Assembly (NCBI GenBank): GCA_937958345.1
Contig: CALGNW010000057.1
Span: 1 to 5,866 of the forward strand
Reading direction: 5' to 3'
Source: an uncultured Neomegalonema sp.
Lineage (GTDB): Bacteria; Pseudomonadota; Alphaproteobacteria; Rhodobacterales; Rhodobacteraceae
Length of the DNA: 5,866 nucleotides
The position numbers and the translations under genes are program-made. Positions 1 through 5,866 of the stretch are shown piece by piece (position 1 is the first letter of the stretch; every line of letters starts with the position of its first letter). The notes below the pieces were generated by a model, which saw only the letters and a list, made by a program, of their open reading frames with translations, was not told the DNA's origin and did not search any database.

Positions 1-374
1 TCAGCCGACGACACCATCATCGCCATGCCCAGCACGGCAAACAGCACCAGCACGGGAAATTCGAACAGCATCGACTTGGCGCGGATCATGTAATCCCGCG
101 ACAGGATCAGCACGACCGCCGACCCGAAGAACATAAACAGCTTGGCAAAACGCGACACGCCGTCAGAGATAAACACCCCGCCGAACGCCATCTCGGTCTT
201 GCCCGGCTGCGCATAGACAAACGCGCCCGCAATCACCAGAACCGCAACCGCCAGCCACAGGATCATAACCGCCGCGCCCTCGCCTTTGGTAAAGACGCCC
301 AGCATCAGCAGAGCAATCGCTCCCCCTGCGAGGATCAGCTCCGGTCCGGCGGCGAGAAGATTGAGTGTTTCCAT
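1..374 (-). CDS. nuoN: NADH-quinone oxidoreductase subunit N, N-terminal part (cut by left window edge)
   Basis: This is the start of NuoN, one of the three antiporter-like proton-pumping subunits in the membrane arm of complex I. Reading from the ATG at 374-372 gives 124 complete codons with no stop, plus two bases of the next codon, beginning METLNLLAAGPELILAGG. The visible part contains about four hydrophobic segments (roughly residues 10-28, 35-54, 76-92 and 103-120), separated by short loops such as FGGVFISDGVSRF and SRDYMIRAKSM. It ends at MMVSSA, just before the conserved part that follows this helix in the family. It lies 14 nt after the nuoM stop, as expected for the end of a nuo operon. 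Only a weak purine-rich ribosome-binding site (GAGAGA, 377-382) precedes the ATG. The catalytic Glu and Lys residues lie outside the window, so activity cannot be judged. Identity rests on position after nuoM and on sequence style. Confidence 0.93.
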   Translation of the reverse strand, partial: METLNLLAAGPELILAGGAIALLMLGVFTKGEGAAVMILWLAVAVLVIAGAFVYAQPGKTEMAFGGVFISDGVSRFAKLFMFFGSAVVLILSRDYMIRAKSMLFEFPVLVLFAVLGMAMMVSSA

Positions 375-388
375 TGTCTCTCGCGCCC

Positions 389-1963
389 CTAGTGGCTGCT
401 GGCAGGGGCAACCGCGCCCTCGCCTGCTGCAATCACAATCGACTCCGGTGTGCCGACCGCTGCGTAGTAATTATCCAGCAAATTCTCGACCGACGGGCTG
501 AACACATCAATCGCCGCATTGGCGTAAATTCCAAAGAACAGCGTCGCGGCGATCAGCGGGATCATTATACCGATCTCGCGCTTGCTCATGTCTTCGATGT
601 TTTCCAGCGCCGGATTCTCGATCGTCCCGAACACCACACGGCGGTATAGCCACAGGGCATAGCCCGCTGACAGAATGACGCCGGTTGCCGCACCGACAGC
701 GGCCCAGGTGTTCGCTTTGAATGCGCCCATCATGGTCAGGAATTCACCGACAAAACCGCTGGTTCCCGGCAGGCCGACATTCCCCATCGTGAACAGCAGG
801 AAGATGGCGGCAAACACCGGCATCCGCGTGACCAGTCCGCCATAGAACTTGATTTCCCGCGTGTGCATCCGGTCATAGATCACACCCACACACAGGAACA
901 GCGCACCGGAGATAAAGCCGTGCGAGATCATCTGGAAAATCGCGCCGTCAACACCCTGCTGGTTCGCCGAGAAAATCCCCATCGTCACAAAACCCATATG
1001 GGCGACGGACGAATAGGCGATCAGCTTTTTGATATCTTCCTGCATCAGCGCGACCAGCGACGTGTAGATGATCGCAATGACGCTCAGCGCAAAGACGAAA
1101 TTCGCCAGCTGATCCGACGCAATCGGAAACATCGGCAGGTTAAAGCGGATAAACCCGTAACCGCCCAGCTTCAGCAGGATCGCGGCCAGAACCACCGACC
1201 CCGCCGTGGGCGCCTCAACGTGTGCATCCGGCAGCCACGTGTGAACCGGCCACATCGGCATCTTGACCGCGAAACTTGCGAAGAACGCGAACCACAGGAT
1301 CGTCTGAATCCCGCCCGCGATTTCGAACCCGAGAACCTCGATTGTCTCATGCGCGAATTCGTGTTTCAGCAGCGCCTCGATATCCGACGTGCCCGCATCA
1401 TAGACCATCCACAGCATCGCAATCAGCATCAGAACCGAGCCGAGCAGCGTGTAGAGGAAGAACTTAAAGCTGGCATAAATGCGCCGCTGTCCGCCCCAGA
1501 TGCCGATAATCAGGAACATCGGGATCAGGCCTGCCTCGAAGAACAGGTAGAACAGAAACATATCCAGCGACACGAAAACGCCGATCATCAGCGTTTCGAG
1601 GATCAGAAACGCCGCGAGGTATTCGCGCAGGCGTTTATCGACATGCCAGCTCGCCAGAATGACCAGCGGCATAATCATCGTCGTCAGCATCACGAACAGG
1701 ATCGAAATGCCGTCAATGCCGATCTTGTATTGCATCGGTCCCAGCCACGGGACCTCGGTCACGTACTGAAAGTCCGCCGTCTCGGGGTTAAAGCCCATGA
1801 ACACAATGGCCGACAGGATGAACACGAACACGGTCATGCCCAGCGACATGTTGCGCGCCAGACGGCGCTCCGGCTCGTCATCACCGCGCATGAACAACAG
1901 CACGAGGCCCCAGGCGGCGGGCAACCAGAGAACGAGGTTTAACAGAAACCCTTCATCGGTCAT
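389..1963 (-). CDS. nuoM: NADH-quinone oxidoreductase subunit M
   Basis: NuoM is the middle antiporter-like, proton-translocating subunit of the complex I membrane arm, an inner-membrane protein normally with 14 helices. The product is 524 residues, close to the usual length of about 500-510, and is hydrophobic throughout. Functional residues are in place: E143 in FFEAGLIPMF (E. coli E144), K234 in FAVKMPMWPVHTWLPDAH, K265 in AAILLKLGGYG, H322 in AHMGF, H348 in MISHGF, and E407 in FVGEF. From K234 on these share E. coli numbering. The start ATG at 1963-1961 is preceded by a strong GGGAGGG (1971-1977) at 7 nt. That site lies within the last codons of nuoL, whose TGA ends one base before this ATG. 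The stop is TAG. The C-terminus ends in an Ala/Gly-rich stretch (roughly residues 505-524) that is probably a flexible tail. No frameshift or missing key residue was seen. Confidence 0.98.
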   Translation of the reverse strand: MTDEGFLLNLVLWLPAAWGLVLLFMRGDDEPERRLARNMSLGMTVFVFILSAIVFMGFNPETADFQYVTEVPWLGPMQYKIGIDGISILFVMLTTMIMPLVILASWHVDKRLREYLAAFLILETLMIGVFVSLDMFLFYLFFEAGLIPMFLIIGIWGGQRRIYASFKFFLYTLLGSVLMLIAMLWMVYDAGTSDIEALLKHEFAHETIEVLGFEIAGGIQTILWFAFFASFAVKMPMWPVHTWLPDAHVEAPTAGSVVLAAILLKLGGYGFIRFNLPMFPIASDQLANFVFALSVIAIIYTSLVALMQEDIKKLIAYSSVAHMGFVTMGIFSANQQGVDGAIFQMISHGFISGALFLCVGVIYDRMHTREIKFYGGLVTRMPVFAAIFLLFTMGNVGLPGTSGFVGEFLTMMGAFKANTWAAVGAATGVILSAGYALWLYRRVVFGTIENPALENIEDMSKREIGIMIPLIAATLFFGIYANAAIDVFSPSVENLLDNYYAAVGTPESIVIAAGEGAVAPASSH

Positions 1964-1964
1964 G

Positions 1965-3884
1965 TCAGTGCCCTCCCGTCGAGGCGACAGCGATAATCAG
2001 GGCAACTCCGCCGATCATTGCCAGCGCATAGTGGAAGAGATAGCCGCTCTGCAAACGACCGTAAAATCCGGTCAGCGTCGGGATCACACCCATCGACAAT
2101 CCGTTGATTGCACCGTCAATCGTCGCCCCGTCGCCCTTCTTCCAGAAGAACCGGCCAACCCACATCGCGGGCTTGATGAAGATCCAGTTATACAGCTCGT
2201 CCATGTACCACTTGTTCAGCAGGAAGTCATAGATCGCGCCGGACCCTTCGCGGATCTTCGCCGCCGTTCCCGGACGCGCAATATAAATCCACAGCGCCAT
2301 GCCGAGGCCGAGCAGCATCGCCACAAACGGCGCCTTCTTCACCCAGAACGGGGAATGGTGCGCCTCGTGGATAATGTGCTGTCCACCGGCAATCGAATGA
2401 CCCCAAAAGTCATGCGCGCCGTCACCGATAAAGACATAGTTGAAAAAGATACCGGCAAGGATCGATCCGAAGAACAAAAAGCCCATCGGGACCAGCATGA
2501 TATTCGGGCTTTCATGCGCGGCCTTGTAAACCTCGGGCGTGTTGTTGCGCTCGCCGTGGAAGACGAGGAAAATCAGACGCCATGAATAGAACGCGGTCAT
2601 CATCGCAACGACAACCCCGACCCAGAATGCGAACAGACCGGCGTTGGTGTGCGCGGCATGCGCGGCCTCGATCACCATATCTTTCGAGAAGTAACCGGCA
2701 AAAGGCGGAACGCCGGTCAGGGCCATCGTGCCGACGATCATCAGCAGATAGGTCAGCGGAATGATATTCCACATGCCGCCCATCTTGCGGATATCCTGCT
2801 CGTCATGCAGTGCGTGGATGACCGAACCACAGCCAAGGAACAACAGCGCCTTAAAGAAGGCATGCGTAAACAGGTGGAACATCGCGGCTTCGTATGCGCC
2901 GACACCTGCCGCAAAGAACATGTACCCGAGTTGCGAACAGGTTGAATAGGCAACGATGCGCTTGATGTCATTCTGGACAAGGCCGACCGTCGCCGCAAAG
3001 AACGCCGTAAACGCCCCGATATAAGTGATGAACGTGCTTGCGCCGTCCGCCAACTCGTATAGCGGCGACATGCGGCAGACGAGGAAGACCCCCGCTGTCA
3101 CCATCGTCGCGGCGTGGATCAGCGCCGACACGGGCGTCGGCCCCTCCATCGCGTCGGGCAGCCACGTGTGCAGCAAAAACTGCGCCGACTTACCCATCGC
3201 ACCGATGAACAGCAACATGCCCAGCGTGTTGAGAATATCGAGTTCCCAACCGAGGAACATGAACGTCGATCCGACCGCGCCGGGCAGCGCCTCGAACACC
3301 GTGTCAAAGCTGAGCGAACCGAAGACGGCGAAGATACCGAAAATACCGAGGGCAAAGCCAAAATCACCGACGCGGTTGACGATAAACGCCTTCATCGCCG
3401 CCGAGTTCGCGCTGTCCTTATGATGCCAGAACCCGATCAGCAGGTACGAGGCAACGCCGACGCCCTCCCAGCCGAAGAACATCTGCACAAAGTTATCCGC
3501 CGTCACCAGCATCAGCATCGCAAAGGTGAACAGGCTCAGATAGCTGAAAAAGCGCGGCTTCGACGGGTCGTGCTCCATATAGCCCATCGAATAAACGTGG
3601 ACGAGCGCGGACACCGACGTCACGACAACCAGCATCACACGGGTCAGCGTATCGACGCGCAGGGACCAGACGACCTCGAGGCCGCCGGAACTGAACCAGG
3701 TAAACCACGTAATGATCTCGGGATCAGCGGAATTGCCGCTGGCGAACACAATCCAACTCAGGACCGCCGAGGCAATCAGCAACCCGGTCGGAATAAGCTG
3801 CGCCATCCGGTCGCCGAGCGACTTGGCAAAAAGACCCGCCAGCAAACACCCGAGCAGCGGCATGAGGACAATCGCGGAAACCAT
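1965..3884 (-). CDS. nuoL: NADH-quinone oxidoreductase subunit L
   Basis: NuoL is the distal antiporter-like subunit of complex I. It pumps protons and carries the long lateral helix that runs along the membrane arm. The product is 639 residues (E. coli 613; alphaproteobacterial versions are commonly somewhat longer). Key residues seen are E140 in FFGWEGVGVASYLLIGFWH, D174 in NRVGDFGF, K232 in GKSAQF, H257 in SALIHAATMVTAG, D306/K308 in QNDIKRIVAYSTCSQLGYM, H337, H341 and K345 in FHLFTHAFFKALLFL, and K401 in GYFSKD. The segment from about 553 to 582 (LLNKWYMDELYNW onward) matches the conserved region at the lateral helix, and the last transmembrane helix is near 617-634. The ATG at 3884-3882 has GGGAAGG (3891-3897) six nt upstream. 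This gene is separated from nuoK by 133 nt, the only large gap in the operon. It ends in TGA one base before nuoM. Confidence 0.98.
   Translation of the reverse strand: MVSAIVLMPLLGCLLAGLFAKSLGDRMAQLIPTGLLIASAVLSWIVFASGNSADPEIITWFTWFSSGGLEVVWSLRVDTLTRVMLVVVTSVSALVHVYSMGYMEHDPSKPRFFSYLSLFTFAMLMLVTADNFVQMFFGWEGVGVASYLLIGFWHHKDSANSAAMKAFIVNRVGDFGFALGIFGIFAVFGSLSFDTVFEALPGAVGSTFMFLGWELDILNTLGMLLFIGAMGKSAQFLLHTWLPDAMEGPTPVSALIHAATMVTAGVFLVCRMSPLYELADGASTFITYIGAFTAFFAATVGLVQNDIKRIVAYSTCSQLGYMFFAAGVGAYEAAMFHLFTHAFFKALLFLGCGSVIHALHDEQDIRKMGGMWNIIPLTYLLMIVGTMALTGVPPFAGYFSKDMVIEAAHAAHTNAGLFAFWVGVVVAMMTAFYSWRLIFLVFHGERNNTPEVYKAAHESPNIMLVPMGFLFFGSILAGIFFNYVFIGDGAHDFWGHSIAGGQHIIHEAHHSPFWVKKAPFVAMLLGLGMALWIYIARPGTAAKIREGSGAIYDFLLNKWYMDELYNWIFIKPAMWVGRFFWKKGDGATIDGAINGLSMGVIPTLTGFYGRLQSGYLFHYALAMIGGVALIIAVASTGGH
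1971..1977 (-). promoter_or_regulatory. nuoM ribosome-binding site inside nuoL
   Basis: GGGAGGG lies 7 nt upstream of the nuoM ATG and is formed by the Thr-Gly-Gly codons just before the nuoL stop. The TGA-C-ATG arrangement suggests coupled translation of nuoL and nuoM. Confidence 0.85.
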
Positions 3885-3890
3885 GCGTTA

Positions 3891-3897
3891 CCTTCCC
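3891..3897 (-). promoter_or_regulatory. nuoL ribosome-binding site
   Basis: GGGAAGG sits 6 nt before the nuoL ATG and lies in the intergenic spacer rather than in the upstream gene. nuoL therefore appears to initiate independently of nuoK translation, unlike the other junctions here. The palindrome at 3909-3929 begins 12 nt upstream of it. Confidence 0.75.
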
Positions 3898-3908
3898 ACC
3901 GAACCGCA

Positions 3909-3929
3909 GCCCCGGACTTGATCCGGGGC
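3909..3929. repeat. Imperfect palindrome of the dispersed alphaproteobacterial intergenic type
   Basis: The left arm GCCCCGGA (3909-3916) and right arm TCCGGGGC (3922-3929) are perfect reverse complements of 8 bp, flanking the 5-nt loop CTTGA. From memory, near-identical palindromes are scattered in many copies between genes in alphaproteobacterial genomes. When they are translated by accident they yield peptides containing PDLIRG, and that string does occur in the plus-strand frame here. No T-run follows on either strand, so it is not a canonical terminator by itself. It could fold in the nuo mRNA just upstream of the nuoL ribosome-binding site. Confidence 0.75.
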
Positions 3930-3950
3930 CTCAGGAAACTGTGCGCTGAA

Positions 3951-3986
3951 CAAAAAGGTCCCGCATCGCGCTTCGCTTGCGCGGGA
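3951..3986 (-). terminator. Terminator-like hairpin plus T-run inside the operon (possible partial terminator or processing site)
   Basis: On the minus strand TCCCGC (3986-3981) can pair with GCGGGA (3964-3959). An inner GCG/CGC pairing with a triloop lies between them, and a competing fold pairs 3979-3983 with 3967-3971. The 3' arm is followed on the coding strand by CC and then five T (3956-3952). That resembles an intrinsic terminator between nuoK and nuoL. The outer stem is only 6 bp with an internal loop, and full termination would deprive the cell of NuoL, M and N. If active, it is therefore probably leaky, or it serves mRNA processing or stability. It may equally be an incidental part of the dispersed repeat. 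Confidence 0.4.
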
Positions 3987-4017
3987 AAGCGGGGTCTTGG
4001 CGAAAACTCGCATCCGC

Positions 4018-4323
4018 TCAGCCCTTCATCATGTTGACGTCTTCCACAGCAATCGTCCCGCGATTACGGTGGAAACAGACGAGAATGGCGAGGCCGATCG
4101 CGGCCTCGGCGGCGGCAACGGTCAGAACGAACAGCGTGAAGACCTGCCCGCCGATGTCGCCGAGATGCGTCGAGAACGCAACGAAATTGATGTTCACCGC
4201 CAACAGCATCAACTCAATCGACATGAGAATAATGATAATGTTTTTGCGGTTCAGAAAGATGCCGAAAACGCCGATCACAAACAGGACCGCGGCGACGCCG
4301 AGATAATGGGTGAGGCCAATCAT
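4018..4323 (-). CDS. nuoK: NADH-quinone oxidoreductase subunit K
   Basis: NuoK (ND4L homologue) is a small three-helix inner-membrane subunit of complex I that carries part of the hydrophilic axis linking the quinone site to the antiporter subunits. The product is 101 residues, the normal size. Three hydrophobic segments are seen at about 8-24, 29-51 and 61-84. The two functionally important membrane glutamates are present: E37 in LMSIELML and E73 in VAAAEAAIGLA, matching E36 and E72 of E. coli. The start ATG shares its A with the last base of the nuoJ TAA stop (TAATG), a 1-nt overlap that favours termination-reinitiation. A strong GGGAGGAA (4331-4338) sits 7 nt upstream within nuoJ. The gene ends in TGA, after which the 133-nt spacer begins. 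Confidence 0.98.
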   Translation of the reverse strand: MIGLTHYLGVAAVLFVIGVFGIFLNRKNIIIILMSIELMLLAVNINFVAFSTHLGDIGGQVFTLFVLTVAAAEAAIGLAILVCFHRNRGTIAVEDVNMMKG

Positions 4324-4922
4324 TACAGGCTTCCTCCCGGTTTCACATCGCGCATAACGACGGCTTCTTTCGGATCGCGGTACATTTGGGTCAGGACATT
4401 CTGCTTCTTCACGCCGTCGCGGTGGCGCAGGGTCAGAACAATCGCGCCGATCATCGCGACCAGCAGGATCAGGCCACTGACCTGAAACGCGTAAACATAT
4501 TTGGTGTAGATCACTTCACCCAGCTGCTGGGCATTGCCGACGCCGCGCGACATCATCTCAGCCGGACGGGCCGCATCGACCTCCTGCCACGCCAGAAAGC
4601 CAAAGCTCAGCTGCATCATCAGCACCGCGCCAATGGCGAGGCCGATGGGCAGATACTCGGCAACCCTGCCCCGCAACTCGGCGAAATCGACATCCAGCAT
4701 CATCACGACAAAAAGGAACAGCACCGCGACCGCGCCGACATAAACGATCATCAGCAGCATCGCGAGGAACTCGGCGCCCATCATAACAAACAGACCCGCC
4801 GCCGAGAAAAACGCGAGGATCAGCCACAAGACCGAGTGAACGGGGTTCCGCGAAAACACCACCATAATGCCGGAAATAACGGCGGTTGAGGCGAACAGAT
4901 AAAAGGCGAGGAGCTGGATCAT
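4323..4922 (-). CDS. nuoJ: NADH-quinone oxidoreductase subunit J
   Basis: NuoJ (ND6 homologue) is a five-helix membrane subunit at the core of the complex I membrane arm. Its third helix changes conformation during coupling. The product is 199 residues from the ATG at 4922-4920 (E. coli 184). The signature third helix runs from about residue 48 to 76, with E51 in GAEFLAML, Y61 and G63 in IVYVGAVAVLFLFVVMML. Other helices are near 2-23, 29-46, 90-112 and 143-163 (VSGLILLVAMIGAIVL), followed by a charged tail typical of alphaproteobacterial NuoJ. The frame is open further upstream to an ATG at 5075. That extension would overlap nuoI by about 146 nt and encodes non-NuoJ, Arg/Thr-rich sequence, so I chose 4922. 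The start has GGTGAGG (4928-4934) 5 nt upstream, which contains the nuoI TGA; nuoI ends 7 nt before nuoJ. Confidence 0.97.
   Translation of the reverse strand: MIQLLAFYLFASTAVISGIMVVFSRNPVHSVLWLILAFFSAAGLFVMMGAEFLAMLLMIVYVGAVAVLFLFVVMMLDVDFAELRGRVAEYLPIGLAIGAVLMMQLSFGFLAWQEVDAARPAEMMSRGVGNAQQLGEVIYTKYVYAFQVSGLILLVAMIGAIVLTLRHRDGVKKQNVLTQMYRDPKEAVVMRDVKPGGSL
4331..4338 (-). promoter_or_regulatory. nuoK ribosome-binding site inside nuoJ
   Basis: GGGAGGAA lies 7 nt upstream of the nuoK ATG, within the last codons of nuoJ (Pro-Gly-Gly-Ser-Leu). With the TAATG stop-start overlap it points to coupled translation of nuoJ and nuoK. Confidence 0.85.
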
Positions 4923-4927
4923 CTGGA

Positions 4928-4934
4928 CCTCACC
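4928..4934 (-). promoter_or_regulatory. nuoJ ribosome-binding site containing the nuoI stop codon
   Basis: GGTGAGG is positioned 5 nt before the ATG at 4922. The TGA within it (4932-4930) is the nuoI stop. This site supports the short nuoJ start over the upstream in-frame ATG at 5075. Confidence 0.7.
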
Positions 4935-5421
4935 GGTACGGGGCGTCGAGTTCGAGGTTCCGCGCAATCTCGCGCTCCCACCTGTCACCATTCGCCAGCA
5001 GTTTGTTCTTGTCGTAAAAAAGCTCTTCGCGCGTTTCGGTCGCAAATTCGAAATTCGGTCCCTCGACAATGGCATCCACCGGACACGCCTCCTGACAGAA
5101 CCCGCAATAGATGCATTTGGTCATGTCGATGTCATAGCGCGTGGTACGGCGTGACCCGTCCTCGCGCGGCTCGGCATCAATGTGGATGGCCTGCGCCGGA
5201 CAGATCGCCTCGCACAGTTTGCAGGCAATGCAGCGTTCTTCGCCATTCGGATAGCGGCGCAGTGCGTGTTCGCCGCGAAAACGCGGGGACAGCGGACCCT
5301 TCTCGAACGGATAGTTGATCGTCGCTTTCGGCTTGAAGAAATACCGCATGCCGATCCTGAAGCCTGCGATAAAATCGGCCATCAGGAAATAACGCGCGGC
5401 TTTGTCCAGGGGGATACCCAT
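4930..5421 (-). CDS. nuoI: NADH-quinone oxidoreductase subunit I (2x 4Fe-4S ferredoxin-like)
   Basis: NuoI carries iron-sulfur clusters N6a and N6b and passes electrons along the peripheral arm towards cluster N2 and ubiquinone, at the cytoplasmic face of the membrane. The product is 163 residues, standard for alphaproteobacteria. Both ferredoxin motifs are complete: CIACKLCEAICP with C64, C67, C70 and C74, and CIYCGFCQEACP with C103, C106, C109 and C113. In this family Cys 1-3 of each motif plus the fourth Cys of the other motif ligate one cluster. The amphipathic N-terminal part, including the region near 20-35 (FRIGMRYFFKPK), fits the membrane-contacting helix. The conserved block NYPFEKGPLSPRFRG and the C-terminal ELDAPYR fit the alphaproteobacterial and mitochondrial NuoI/TYKY type. 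The ATG directly abuts the nuoH TGA with no gap, and an ideal GGAGG (5430-5434) lies 8 nt upstream within the nuoH coding end. Confidence 0.99.
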   Translation of the reverse strand: MGIPLDKAARYFLMADFIAGFRIGMRYFFKPKATINYPFEKGPLSPRFRGEHALRRYPNGEERCIACKLCEAICPAQAIHIDAEPREDGSRRTTRYDIDMTKCIYCGFCQEACPVDAIVEGPNFEFATETREELFYDKNKLLANGDRWEREIARNLELDAPYR

Positions 5422-5866
5422 TCAGCTTTCCTCCGACGGCAGGACGGCTTCGATTTTAGCGGGTTCGGCTTCGGGTTCCGCTTCGGGCGTTGGCGCGGGT
5501 CCGTACCCACGGCCCAGATCGTGTGCCTCCTGGGTCATGGTCCAGGGCGGAATATCAAAGCCCTTCATCACGCCTGCGGTAATCACCACGAAGGCCAGCG
5601 ACAGCGGCAGAAACATTTTCCAGCCAATCCGCATCAGCTGGTCATAGCGGTAACGCGGTACAATTGCCTTCACCATCGCAAAGAGGAAGAAGAAGAACGC
5701 CATCTTCAACACCATCCACAAAGGCCCGTCCGGCAAGAAAGGCACCGGCGACAGCCAGCCTCCGAAGAACAACAGCGAGGTCAACGCGCACATCAGGAAA
5801 ATGGCGATATACTCGCCAGCCATGAACAACAGGAACGGCGTGGACGAGTATTCCACCTGATAGCCA
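5422..5866 (-). CDS. nuoH: NADH-quinone oxidoreductase subunit H, C-terminal part (cut by right window edge)
   Basis: NuoH (ND1 homologue) is the membrane subunit that forms the ubiquinone chamber with NuoB and NuoD. The frame is open to the right window edge and reads GYQVEYSSTPFLLFMAGEY there; the 5' part of the gene lies beyond 5866. The GTG at 5856-5854 is an internal Val of the conserved VEYSS segment, not a start. Visible family features are the AGEYIAIFLMCALTSLLFFGGW helix, a helix near 5668-5700 (LKMAFFFFLFAMVKA), the conserved VPRYRYDQLMRIGWKMFLPLSLAFVVITAG, and the final membrane segment. After this comes FDIPPWTMTQEAHDLGRG and then an unusual acidic tail rich in Pro, Glu and Ala up to LPSEES. 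The gene ends in TGA directly joined to the nuoI ATG, and its last Glu-Glu codons form the nuoI ribosome-binding site. Confidence 0.97.
   Translation of the reverse strand, partial: GYQVEYSSTPFLLFMAGEYIAIFLMCALTSLLFFGGWLSPVPFLPDGPLWMVLKMAFFFFLFAMVKAIVPRYRYDQLMRIGWKMFLPLSLAFVVITAGVMKGFDIPPWTMTQEAHDLGRGYGPAPTPEAEPEAEPAKIEAVLPSEES
5430..5434 (-). promoter_or_regulatory. nuoI ribosome-binding site inside nuoH
   Basis: GGAGG lies 8 nt upstream of the nuoI ATG, within the codons for the last residues of NuoH (SEES). It fixes the nuoI start and implies that ribosomes finishing nuoH cover the nuoI initiation site, so the two genes are probably translationally coupled. Confidence 0.85.

Larger units (their letters stand above)
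3885..4017 (-). other. nuoK-nuoL intergenic spacer with two hairpins
   Basis: This 133-nt stretch is the only junction here that is not tightly packed. It encodes no recognisable peptide on the coding strand. It holds a GC-rich palindrome (3909-3929), a second hairpin followed by a T-run on the minus strand (3951-3986), and, next to nuoL, the nuoL Shine-Dalgarno. The composite looks like an inserted copy of a small dispersed alphaproteobacterial intergenic repeat. That is inferred from recognising the palindrome, since the window has no second copy to compare. Confidence 0.75.

Noticed and set aside
163..432. An 89-codon minus-strand open frame across the nuoM-nuoN junction
   Set aside because: Arg/Gly-rich out-of-frame shadow overlapping both the nuoM end and the nuoN start.
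863..1942. A 359-codon open frame on the plus strand antisense to nuoM
   Set aside because: Its product is rich in His, Arg, Gln and Asp with no recognisable domain, as expected from the complement of hydrophobic codons. It lies entirely opposite the clearly real nuoM.
1797..2585. A 262-codon plus-strand open frame opposite the nuoM start and nuoL end
   Set aside because: Low-complexity, highly charged shadow of two conserved genes, with no family resemblance.
3171..3176. Leu at NuoL 237 in GKSAQFLLHTW, where E. coli has Pro
   Set aside because: This position varies in the family (Pro, Gly and Leu occur) and the adjacent key Lys is intact, so it does not indicate altered function.
3114..4037. 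A 307-codon plus-strand open frame crossing nuoL and the spacer
   Set aside because: Antisense shadow; its PDLIRG-containing end is the accidental translation of the palindromic repeat at 3909-3929, a known cause of spurious gene calls.
4923..5075. A 51-residue N-terminal extension of nuoJ from the ATG at 5075
   Set aside because: It would overlap nuoI by about 146 nt and encodes charged sequence unlike NuoJ. The ATG at 4922 has a Shine-Dalgarno and gives the expected first transmembrane helix.
5854..5856. GTG as a possible start of a 144-residue separate gene
   Set aside because: The frame continues upstream to the window edge with conserved NuoH sequence, so the GTG is an internal Val codon.

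Overview
The window is one stretch of a bacterial NADH:ubiquinone oxidoreductase (respiratory complex I, NDH-1) operon, read entirely from the minus strand. In transcription order, from high to low coordinates, it holds: the C-terminal part of nuoH (cut by the right edge), nuoI, nuoJ, nuoK, nuoL, nuoM, and the N-terminal part of nuoN (cut by the left edge). This is the classical 3' half of the nuoA-N cluster. No other protein-coding genes, RNA genes, CRISPR arrays, insertion sequences or origins are visible.

The organism is most likely an alphaproteobacterium. NuoI, NuoJ, NuoL and NuoH carry alphaproteobacterial-type sequence (for example the NuoI core running from KATINYPFEKGPLSPRFRG to the C-terminal DAPYR). 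The gene order fits as well, and the only sizeable intergenic gap holds an imperfect palindrome of the type dispersed widely in alphaproteobacterial genomes (arms GCCCCGGA / TCCGGGGC around CTTGA). I cannot place it below class level.

Layout: 5866-5422 nuoH' (quinone-site membrane subunit, with an acidic Pro/Glu/Ala-rich tail); 5421-4930 nuoI (two 4Fe-4S clusters, N6a and N6b); 4922-4323 nuoJ; 4323-4018 nuoK; 4017-3885 a 133-nt spacer with two hairpins, one followed by a T-run on the coding strand; 3884-1965 nuoL; 1963-389 nuoM; 374-1 nuoN'. Apart from the 133-nt spacer, junctions are between a 1-nt overlap and 14 nt apart. Several Shine-Dalgarno sequences lie within the last codons of the upstream gene, so translational coupling is likely.

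Together the products build the membrane arm and its connection to the peripheral arm. NuoI passes electrons through N6a/N6b towards N2. NuoH forms the quinone chamber at the interface. NuoJ and NuoK continue the line of charged residues through the membrane. NuoN, NuoM and NuoL are the three antiporter-like proton-translocating subunits. The key charged residues are present in every subunit where I could check them, and all frames are intact, so this looks like a functional, conventional complex I. I found no undescribed system; the most notable element is the hairpin-bearing spacer between nuoK and nuoL.
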